Positions 57,632 to 64,000 of a stretch of 64,000 bases of DNA are shown piece by piece (the first letter of the stretch is position 1; the number at the start of each line of letters is the position of its first letter). The stretch is from contig NZ_JAJOMY010000002.1 in assembly GCF_024699945.1 (NCBI RefSeq), positions 186,001 to 250,000 on the forward strand. The letters run 5' to 3'. The notes beneath the pieces were generated by a model. It ran no database searches and was not told where the DNA came from. It worked only from the letters and a program-made list of their open reading frames with translations. The stretch is from Phenylobacterium sp. J426 (GTDB lineage: Bacteria > Pseudomonadota > Alphaproteobacteria > Caulobacterales > Caulobacteraceae). The position numbers were made by a program, and so were the translations under genes.

Positions 57632-58653
57632 CTAGGTCGATACGTCCCGCCAGTATCGTGTCAGGACGTCGTGAAGCGCCGCCTCCGCCTCCTCGCGTGT
57701 CGCACCGCCGCCGAGCATCAGTGTCAAACGAAGCTCCTTGCGCTTGTGTGCGTCCACCCGCAACACCGGCTTGCCGGAGGCGCTTCGCACGAGGCCTTCG
57801 GAGGCCGTTCCTGACTTCCTGGGGGTGCCCGATGCTTTTGGAGGCTGGGCCGCGTCCCTCAAGCGACGGATCACGTCCTGAGGCGACAGCCCCTCCCCGC
57901 TCGCGACGGCGAGGGCCCGGGCGGCGTTCAACACTCCGGTCGCGCTGCGGCTCCGGTTTAAGAAGCGGCTTGAGGAGTGTGATGTGCTTGATCCTGAGCG
58001 CATGGGGGGTCGGGGAAGGCGGCGACCAGGTCGGCGGGAAGCCGCGCGAGATCGAGATACCGGCTCAGCCAGGCTTCAGAGACGTTGAGACGCTGGGCCA
58101 TGGTTTTTTGGCGGCCCTGATAGTGACGGTCTAGGGCCCGGAGGTAATCTCGCGCCCGCTCGATGTCACTGAGATCGTCCCGTGTTCGGTTCTCCAGGTC
58201 GGAGACGCGAAAGGCCTCCTCGTCCGTCATCTCCCGCACTTCTACGAGGAAGCGGAAGTCAGGATAGTTGTGGGCCCGCAGCCAGCTCACCGTCCAGTGT
58301 CGGCGAGCGCCGCAGATCACCTCAAAATCGACGGCGGGATCATCCTTCACGCGCCGGACGATCGCCGGGATCTCCTGCCGCCCTTGAGCCTTAAGGCTCT
58401 CGATCAGGTCGCTGCAGCGCGCTTCGTCCAGGCGGTCGTAGTCGCGGTTATGCTCAGCCCAGATCCGGCAGCGGGCTGGGTCGACGAGCTCGACGGGTCG
58501 GGCCACGACCGCGCCCGACGCCAGTTCGGCGAGACGGTTGCTTCGTCCGGCGAGAACCCCGATGCCCAGCCGGCTTTGCTGCGGCTCCGGCGCGGGCGGA
58601 TCGATTTCCAACGCGCCGGCGAGGCCTGCGGCGAAGCCGCGGTTCTTGCTCAT
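57632..58653 (-). CDS. parB: ParB-type plasmid partition protein (frameshifts in 3' half)
   Basis: About 340 residues. The start is the ATG of MSKNRGFAAGLAGAL. The ParB/Srx domain has VELVDPARCRIWAEHNRDYDRL, FEVICGARRHWTVSWLRA and VREMTDEEAFRVSDLENRTRDDLSDIERARDYLRAL; a helix-turn-helix follows (MAQRLNVSEAWLSRYLDLARLP). The frame is lost in the G6 run (58004-58009 on +) and regained further on as LNAARALAVASGEGLSPQDVIRRLRD through VLRVDAHKRKELRLTLMLGGGATREEAEAALHDVL, ending at 57632. It would bind parS-like sites and act with ParA. parA lies upstream, 70 nt away. Confidence 0.85.
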
Positions 58654-58674
58654 TGGAGCCCCCTCCCCTGTCCG

Positions 58675-58690
58675 ATTGCACAGGTGCAAT
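58675..58690. promoter_or_regulatory. Palindrome ATTGCACAGGTGCAAT between parA and parB (candidate parS/operator)
   Basis: A 16-bp inverted repeat with TTGCAC-n2-GTGCAA halves lies 22 nt before the parB start. Two more copies of the same 14-bp motif occur at 60255-60268 and 60689-60706. Three copies within 2.1 kb of a partition/replication module suggest ParB or ParA binding. Confidence 0.6.
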
Positions 58691-58723
58691 TCCACGCCGT
58701 CGCCGGCGCCTTGTTGAAAGCCA

Positions 58724-59929
58724 TCATGCGAGGCCGGCCTTGCGCAGCCGTTCGCCGTGGCTGGGCCAAGTGGCCCGGATATCGACAAGGATCTCCTCAT
58801 TGACGCCGTTGAGGTAGGTCAGGCAGCGATCCCGGACCGCCTTGCTGGTCATCGGATTGTTCAGTTCATAGACCGTCATCAGCCGCGCCGTCACATTGTC
58901 GATCTCGGCGGAGTCTTTCAGCGGCGTGCGGATCATCACATGCCCGAACACCTGACGCATAAGGGCGATCAGCTCCTTCTGCATCGACTTGTTCTCGTCG
59001 GCCTTCGACGCCACGACGCGTATGAAGTTTAGCGCCGGCGCGAGATCCCGCGTCGCGAGCTCCTGGAGGGTTTCGTCGAGCATCGCCAGGAAGGCCGCGG
59101 TTGAGGAGAAGTCCATCACCGTCGGCGGCACGGGCACGACCAGGGCGTTGGCGGCGCGCAGGACCGACAGCGAGATCGCGCCGAGCGCCGGCGGCGGATC
59201 GAGGATCACCACGTCGAACCGGTCCGCCACGGACGCGATGCCCTGGGCGAGCCGATCGAGCAGCCGGCCCCCTCCCCGCGCCATGCGGGCGGCCAGTTCG
59301 TACTCCGACTGGAAGAGGCGCAGATTGGCTGGGATGAGCTCCAGGCCATCGAAGTGGGTCTTCTTCAGAGCGTAGTCGAGGGAGCTCATCTCCTCCTGCC
59401 GCAGGAAGGGGTAGAGCGTCTCGTCCTCGTCCAGGTCCAGATCCGGAACATAACCGAAGAGGGTCGTGGCTGAAGCCTGGCTGTCGCAGTCGATCAAGGC
59501 CACGCGATAGCCCTGGATGGCGAGATACTGCGCAAGGTGGACAGAGATGGTCGACTTGCCCACGCCGCCCTTGAAGTTCTGCACCGCGATCACGGCGCAC
59601 GGATCCTCGGGCGCCCGCCACGGGCGGGTGCCGAACACGCCGCGCATGTCATTGACCTGGGCGAGGGTGTAGCCGATCCGACGGTTGGTCTCCGTCCTTG
59701 ATGACTCTGGCAGCCGACCATCCTTCTCCGCCTCGCGGATGGCGGCTGGCGTGCGGCCCACAAGACGCGCAGCCTCGCTGATCGAAAAGGTCGGCTCCCG
59801 CCGCGTTCCGGAGCGCGCGGCGCGGGCGGCGTCCCGCAAATTGGAGACCACGCTGGACGCACGCCGGGCCAGTTGCGCCACAGGCCCCGCCAGAGACGGA
59901 GTTCCGACCTCAGCCAAGTTCGCCATCAT
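58724..59929 (-). CDS. parA: ParA-type partition ATPase with N-terminal DNA-binding domain
   Basis: 401 residues from the ATG pair at 59929/59926. The N-terminal MerR-like helix-turn-helix (FSISEAARLVGRTPAAIREAEKDGRLP) precedes the deviant Walker A FKGGVGKST (about 119-127), Walker A' (ALIDCDSQASATTLFGY) and Walker B (VVILDPPPALG). This is the type Ia ParA class that also represses its own promoter. Its DNA-binding domain could recognise the TTGCAC-n2-GTGCAA palindromes. The frame is intact. Confidence 0.95.
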   Translation of the reverse strand: MMANLAEVGTPSLAGPVAQLARRASSVVSNLRDAARAARSGTRREPTFSISEAARLVGRTPAAIREAEKDGRLPESSRTETNRRIGYTLAQVNDMRGVFGTRPWRAPEDPCAVIAVQNFKGGVGKSTISVHLAQYLAIQGYRVALIDCDSQASATTLFGYVPDLDLDEDETLYPFLRQEEMSSLDYALKKTHFDGLELIPANLRLFQSEYELAARMARGGGRLLDRLAQGIASVADRFDVVILDPPPALGAISLSVLRAANALVVPVPPTVMDFSSTAAFLAMLDETLQELATRDLAPALNFIRVVASKADENKSMQKELIALMRQVFGHVMIRTPLKDSAEIDNVTARLMTVYELNNPMTSKAVRDRCLTYLNGVNEEILVDIRATWPSHGERLRKAGLA

Positions 59930-60254
59930 CTGCAAGGGTCCTCCAACTTTCGAATTCTCCCTCGGGCTGACGAAGAATGCGAAAGTGACGGGTAATGCGA
60001 TTAAGGTTCGATGGGTAAATCGGCCGTTAACGCGCGTTTCCGGAGAAAAAGCTGATTCTCTGGATCTGGCGAGCCGCCAACCTGACCGATTGGGGGCAGC
60101 GGATCCGTCGTTGGCCTGTCCACGGGGGCTGACCGCCCTCGGATCCAATCCCGGATCGACGGCTTCCTGACCCCTTGGGGGGCCTCACAAACCTCCGACC
60201 AGCGGGCCGCCCAGCGATCTAAAACAACGCCCGCACCGTCCCGGGCGCACAAGA

Positions 60255-60268
60255 TTGCACCGGTGCAA
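60255..60268. promoter_or_regulatory. Palindrome TTGCACCGGTGCAA (candidate partition/operator site)
   Basis: A perfect 14-bp palindrome, second copy of the motif, about 325 nt upstream of the parA start. Confidence 0.6.
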
Positions 60269-60688
60269 GACGGCGGCCAGGAAGACGCTGGCGAAGGCTG
60301 AAACCAACTGCAGCGCGAGGCCGCCGACCGAGCGCGCTAATCCCCGGGCCATGGGGGACAGGCGCGCGTGGCATAACGTTAAGCTTCGCGACGGGCGGCT
60401 CCGAACCTGCCGTGGCTGTCGAGCGGCTTGCTCGCGGAGCCCGGCCTGACTCATGTCGTATGGGCTAGATCGCCAGCAACGAGCAACGGCGGCAGACCGC
60501 CGATGAGGTTCGCGGCGGCGCCCCACCGCCTCCGCGGACGCAGCCCGCCTCGCCGGTCATCCGCCACAGCCACGGAGGACACAGGCCTTCTTGGCTCGCA
60601 ACCCCCCACGACTTCAGCACGCTGTGTCGGTGACCAAGCCCCGCTTACGCGGCGCGCGCCATCGGGTGCCCGGATCACGTCAGGCGCC

Positions 60689-60706
60689 AATTGCACCCGT
60701 GCAATT
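60689..60706. promoter_or_regulatory. Palindrome AATTGCACCCGTGCAATT (candidate partition/operator site)
   Basis: An 18-bp inverted repeat (8-bp arms, CC centre), third copy of the motif, just beyond the repA stop. Confidence 0.6.
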
Positions 60707-60710
60707 CGGC

Positions 60711-61868
60711 TCAGGGCCGGCCACGCCGAGCTGCAAACGCCTGACAGAATCCGGTCCAGGATTTCATCAGTTTCTGGCCGGTAAGCTTGCCCAGACGATC
60801 CCCCATCTGCTCGCGGTAGGCGCTGGCGATCAGATCGATATCCCAGCCTCCCCCGTGAGCGTGAGCGACCTGTGCGAACGTCTTGGTCCAGCGCACGGAG
60901 CCTTCCGGGAAACCGTCACTCGCGGGGAGGGAAGGGGAGGGCGCCATCCGAGCGGCGTGCTTCGGCGGAGGGCGCGGCATGGTCGGCCCGGCTTCCACAA
61001 CCAGTTCGACAACGCCATCACGGCGCGCCTGGCGCCCTCCAGAATGGCGTTCGTTCTCCGCCACCGCGGCGAGCTGCTCCGGCGCATCCTTCGCCTGGAA
61101 CGAGAACTCAATCTCCACGACGGCCCTCCCGCGGCGCACCTCCCGCCACTCGACCGTGAAGTGCGCCAGCTGATCAATCTCAGCCTTCGCACGCTCCAAC
61201 ACCTTACGCCGCAGCTGGGCGAAATCCTTGTAGAGCTCCGGCGCGATGCCAAAGGCGGCGCGCAACGCCATCATGTCGCCCCGCCACGTCGATTGCCGGC
61301 GGTGTATGCGCAAGGCGCCCATTTCATAGAGGCGGAGCGCGTAGGTCGAGCGGAAGCCAAGCACAGCCTGCCGGTTCAGAACCGCATAGGTCTCTGACTC
61401 GCGGATCAGGCGCCGGGCGTCTGGGGTGAACTCCCATTCGATCCAACCTCGCTCGCCGCCATCCTCTTCCACCTCTTCGCGCGACGACTGGATCAGGGGG
61501 AAGCGCTTCGTCGCCTTTTTGCCCCGCCACGATAGATCGTCGATGGCGAACAGCGTGCGGTGCAACTCCTCCAACATGTCGGCGATCCGCTCGTTGCCCT
61601 TGTGGCCCCGACGGATGTCCGACTTGCGCATCCTATGCGCGATCGGCCGCCAGGCGTCGCCGCCGGCGGTGAGGATCATCAGCGCCAGCAAGCGGGACGC
61701 GGTGAGACTGAGCGACTGACCCTTGACGAAACGGACCTCGACAAGATTGCCAGGCTTGACGAACTCACTCGTTTCGCGGAGCCGCAGGGCCTGAGCCACC
61801 CGCATGGCCCGGCCGGGGATGTGTTCACCCGCACCCGGGCCTTCGCCGCTGTCGACCAACTCTTCCAT
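60711..61868 (-). CDS. repA: Plasmid replication initiator RepA (Rep_3/RepB winged-helix family)
   Basis: 385 residues from the ATG at 61868, preceded by a GAGGTGGCGAG ribosome site; an upstream TTG would run into the iterons. Winged-helix 1 (VEVRFVKGQSLSLTASRLLALMILTAGG, IADMLEELHRTLFAID, SWRGKKATKRFPLI) and winged-helix 2 (RSTYALRLYEMGALR) are followed by LYKDFAQLRRKVLERAKAEIDQLAHFTVEWREVRRGR, the family core. The C-terminus holds a separate helical domain. It would bind the iterons immediately upstream to start and limit replication. The frame is intact. Confidence 0.88.
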   Translation of the reverse strand: MEELVDSGEGPGAGEHIPGRAMRVAQALRLRETSEFVKPGNLVEVRFVKGQSLSLTASRLLALMILTAGGDAWRPIAHRMRKSDIRRGHKGNERIADMLEELHRTLFAIDDLSWRGKKATKRFPLIQSSREEVEEDGGERGWIEWEFTPDARRLIRESETYAVLNRQAVLGFRSTYALRLYEMGALRIHRRQSTWRGDMMALRAAFGIAPELYKDFAQLRRKVLERAKAEIDQLAHFTVEWREVRRGRAVVEIEFSFQAKDAPEQLAAVAENERHSGGRQARRDGVVELVVEAGPTMPRPPPKHAARMAPSPSLPASDGFPEGSVRWTKTFAQVAHAHGGGWDIDLIASAYREQMGDRLGKLTGQKLMKSWTGFCQAFAARRGRP

Positions 61869-61921
61869 CGAGACTCTCGCCACCTCGAAGCCAAGCTTTC
61901 CTGACCTCGGCTGAGAAGGCA

Positions 61922-62060
61922 AGTCAGGACGGTTGGACCGCCCGCGCGGCCCCCAATCGGTCAGGATACCCCGGGCGGTCAGGCTCGCCCCCCGCGCGGT
62001 CAGGATCAGGCCCCCAACAGGTCAGGACGCCTCCCCCGCCTGGTCAGGACTCCCCGGGTA
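61922..62060. repeat. oriV: Iteron array / replication origin next to repA
   Basis: Direct repeats of GGTCAGGA followed by a C-rich block start at 61959, 61977, 61998, 62020 and 62042 (periods 18, 21, 22, 22), with a degenerate member at 61922. The repeats share the pattern GGTCAGGAYnnCCCCC. Spacing of about two helical turns and position directly upstream of repA are typical of iteron-controlled plasmid origins. Confidence 0.8.
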
Positions 62061-62091
62061 AGCTATTGTTCTTGCGCGATATTCCCGTGCT

Positions 62092-62118
62092 GAATCTGAA
62101 TCATGGAATCTTGGAATC
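62092..62118. repeat. Cluster of four GANTC (CcrM-type) sites
   Basis: GAATC occurs four times in 27 bp (starts 62092, 62098, 62106, 62114), immediately downstream of the iterons. GANTC is the site of the alphaproteobacterial cell-cycle methylase CcrM. Confidence 0.7.
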
Positions 62119-62121
62119 AAC

Positions 62122-62139
62122 CCGCTGCGTTCGCAGCGG
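62122..62139. terminator. Hairpin CCGCTGCG-TT-CGCAGCGG followed by T-run
   Basis: A perfect 8-bp stem with a 2-nt loop is followed on + by CGTTTT. No + gene leads into it, so it may be an origin structure (for example a primosome or replication pause site) rather than a transcription terminator. Confidence 0.4.
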
Positions 62140-63377
62140 CGTTTTCAGATCTTGATCAGGGTTGGCGGACCGCTACAGGCCGAGCCTCGACGTCTCACGC
62201 GCGGGGCCGCATAGGAGGTGTCGTCCCGACCCGGCAGAATCACCCGAGGCGCGCTCCCCAGCTGGCTGTGCCAGATTCTGTATCCGATAGGCGGGCTCTA
62301 GACCCGCAAACGTATAGCGACCTGTTTGCCGGTGAAGCACGCTGGCCCCCCGACATCAGCAGAGCCGCGTTCAGCATTAACGGACCGGATCGATCTAAAG
62401 CCGCCCCACTGCTTGCGACCGAGCCCCCAGCCCCCAGCCCCGGGCGACGACAGCGCGCCGCCTCGTCCGCCACGCGCCTGGCCGCACCTCTCGAGACAAG
62501 CGGATGGCATCAAGCGGCGGCTGGACGGCGAGACCAGGGGGAAGACGAGCCGGCGCGGAGCCGTCCAAGGTTCCGCGCCGGCCTATCGAACAGTGTACGC
62601 CTTGGGGGTGTTCGCTGTCCGATGGCGACAGCTAAGCTGAACGGACGTCGCGGAGCAAGGTGGCCGACGCGGCACTCCCCGAAGTCCGCGCCGGCCGGTG
62701 CCGAGTGTGGGCTTCCGGGAACGGAGAGGACTCGGCAGGATAAGCACGCGCATCGGACACGGGCGCGGTCAAGCCTCAGACCGCGGGCTCCGTGTTCCGA
62801 GGGTTGTGCTCGCCCGTTCCGCCCCACTGATCCGCCTACCTGATCCCCCCAGGCGATCCTGCCCACGACGGCCGTGCTAACCGCGCAGCCAACGCCGACC
62901 TCGGCGTACGCGTCCGGGATCGGGTCGCGCCTCCTGCGTCAGAGCGACGAAGACGTGACTTCAGTCCAGGTCCTGACCCCGGATCTCTTATCGCTTTGAC
63001 ACCTCTTTTTGCGGGCTCAAGCAGAGCCGCTCGAGGGCGGAGATTGGCTGGCTTGAACGATGGGCTCGTCAGCCAAGCTCCCCGGGTGGCGCGATTATCA
63101 ACACGCACCAGAACCAATGGGGCGAGACCCTGCAGCGGCCAAGCGCATGGCGTCGGAACGCCGACGTTTCGGTTGAAACCGGACTGAGATGATCTCCGAC
63201 GGAGACGCGAAATTCCTCAAGGAAAATAGGATCCCGTGCGACGTCGCGCAGCACTGAGCGCCCTATCGTTGCGTCACCTGTGGGCGCGCCGCCTGAGGGC
63301 GTTCGCGGATCCGATCAGCCGGCCGTCGATCGAGGCGGCCTGCTGCCGCCGGCCGGCGCATGCCTGAGCTCAAAGCG

Positions 63378-64000
63378 CTACAGCCGCCATGCGCGGAAGC
63401 GCCGTCGCCCTGTGACTTCAACAACGCTCGATCCCAATGCGGCGATCAAGGCCCGGGCCGCTGCGTCGGTGACCCCGAGCCGCCGCGCGGCGATGGCGGC
63501 TGTAACCAGTGGCCGGCTGCACAGCAGTTCGATGAGAGCTGGAAGACGCGAATCGCTGCGACGGCCCTTCGCCCGCTGTAGGGCGATATCGCGGGCGAGG
63601 GACAAACGCTCATATTCCCGTCTCCCCGCTTCGGCGCTGGCGGCGATGGCCTGCAGCTGCCACGCGAGACGCGCTGCGCGATCCGTGAGGCCGGCCCGGC
63701 GGAGGCCGTTCGCGATAAGCTCCCGCTGGCCGATCTCCACCAGCAGCGGATGGCGACGCGTTCGCCGGTCACGTCGCAGCATGCCATCGATGACAATATT
63801 GCCGACGAACCCACGCCGCGGCAGAGGATCGATGATCTGCCAGGCCTCCCGGAGAATCGCGGCGCGGAGCAGGGCTGGCCAGGCCCGCGGCGCCCGCTGC
63901 TCGAGCGCCAACCAAGCCGCCAGTGCTTCGCCGTCGTTCTCCGTGGTGACCTTTTCGGCGTCCAGAATCGGGGCGAAGAGCGGCTCGCCCCGCAAGGCTT
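63378..64000 (-). CDS. DUF1612 / RHE_PE00001-type plasmid protein, 5' end outside window
   Basis: 205 visible residues; the frame is open to the right edge. Conserved blocks are LREAWQIIDPLPRRGFVGNIVIDGMLRRDRRTRRHPLLVEIGQREL, EYERLSLARDIALQRAKGRRSDSRLPALIELL and a C-terminal winged-helix-like RPLVTAAIAARRLGVTDAAARALIAALGSSVVEVTGRRRFRAW. I associate this with the DUF1612 plus HTH proteins of rhizobial and other alphaproteobacterial plasmids, possibly Fic-related; function unknown. The true start is not visible. Confidence 0.65.
   Translation of the reverse strand, partial: ALRGEPLFAPILDAEKVTTENDGEALAAWLALEQRAPRAWPALLRAAILREAWQIIDPLPRRGFVGNIVIDGMLRRDRRTRRHPLLVEIGQRELIANGLRRAGLTDRAARLAWQLQAIAASAEAGRREYERLSLARDIALQRAKGRRSDSRLPALIELLCSRPLVTAAIAARRLGVTDAAARALIAALGSSVVEVTGRRRFRAWRL

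Larger units (their letters stand above)
59930..60710. other. Gene-free region between parA start and repA end
   Basis: No supported gene. It contains two of the three TTGCAC-n2-GTGCAA palindromes (60255-60268 and 60689-60706) and the parA promoter region, which is relatively AT-rich near 59950-60060. Open frames over it have no recognisable homology. Confidence 0.5.
62061..63377. other. Gene-free origin-flanking region
   Basis: No supported gene in 1.3 kb. The first 60 nt are AT-rich for this DNA and hold four GAATC (GANTC) sites at 62092, 62098, 62106 and 62114, a plausible melting and methylation region. The rest has only GC-driven open frames. Confidence 0.45.

Noticed and set aside
57632..58690. 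RepABC-type replication operon
   Set aside because: RepA here is a Rep_3/RepB winged-helix initiator with iterons and separate ParA/ParB; there is no RepC-type protein, no counter-transcribed RNA arrangement and no repABC parS consensus.
62103..62843. A 246-codon plus-strand frame downstream of the origin
   Set aside because: Low-complexity composition, no recognisable domain, and it begins inside the GANTC cluster and hairpin.
1..64000. CRISPR array
   Set aside because: No series of regularly spaced identical repeats with unique spacers; the only array is the 18-22 bp iterons, which have no spacers and lie next to repA.
1..64000. Insertion sequence or transposase
   Set aside because: No transposase motif (DDE, HUH-Y1 or serine/tyrosine recombinase) recognised. 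The 534-bp inverted repeats contain DUF736, not a transposase, and show no target-site duplication that I can see.
1..64000. tRNA or rRNA genes
   Set aside because: No segment with the conserved T-loop GGTTCGAATCC-type sequence paired with a cloverleaf, and no rRNA-like stretch.

Overview
The window is high-GC DNA that looks like a large conjugative plasmid (or plasmid-derived element) of an alphaproteobacterium, most likely Caulobacterales (Caulobacter, Phenylobacterium or Brevundimonas type). The reasons are alphaproteobacterial families (a GcrA-type regulator, Cpa/Tad pilus genes, a VirB/VirD4 system, an isopeptidase-type lasso peptide locus), a RepA-iteron-ParAB module, GANTC sites clustered at the origin, and no rRNA, tRNA or core housekeeping operon. 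This assignment is inference; no database was searched.

Layout. 1-6.4 kb: 3' part of a type IV secretion operon (virB6 end, virB7-11, virD4, a stand-alone LPD7 protein), each gene overlapping the next. 6.4-10 kb: a decayed TetR/serine hydrolase pair, an AraC regulator and a small monooxygenase. 10-11.6 kb: relaxase and MobC with an RP4-like nic sequence just upstream. 12.3-16.0 kb: two near-identical 534-bp inverted copies of a DUF736 gene region flanking 2.66 kb of decayed genes (an ImmA/IrrE-type protease and a nucleotidyltransferase fragment). 16.5-26.9 kb: a lasso peptide locus. fecI, fecR, an STN-containing TonB receptor and an isopeptidase run on +; GntR regulator, precursor A, B and C run on -. 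27-31.5 kb: plasmid-type accessory genes (DUF2493, GcrA-like, Toprim, RadC-like, zinc ribbon). 31.8-41.5 kb: a cytochrome c lipoprotein, hybrid histidine kinase, GGDEF-EAL protein, BLUF photoreceptor, phosphohexomutase and a polytopic membrane protein. 41.5-51.2 kb: a complete Tad/Flp pilus locus on -. 51.4-54.8 kb: PagL-like enzyme, XRE regulator, outer-membrane barrel and a broken sulfotransferase. 55.2-56.7 kb: an AbiE toxin-antitoxin pair. 57.6-62.1 kb: ParB, ParA, RepA, palindromes that may be partition sites, iterons and a GANTC cluster. The right edge holds part of a DUF1612-type gene.

How it fits together. The lasso locus encodes synthesis (A, B, C), probable uptake (TonB receptor), opening of the ring (isopeptidase) and probable surface signalling (FecI/FecR plus the receptor STN domain). 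The predicted core is GELDGNAVEIDDRLYFKP with a Gly1-Glu9 ring. RepA/iterons, ParAB and AbiE would maintain the replicon. MobC/relaxase and VirB/VirD4 would transfer it. The Tad pilus, c-di-GMP enzyme and light/PAS sensors point to surface attachment.

Caution. Many otherwise conserved genes carry one or two single-base indels, often in G or C runs, that break the frame while both flanks keep full homology. Several are probably sequence errors. I give whole-gene coordinates across such breaks and say where the break is.
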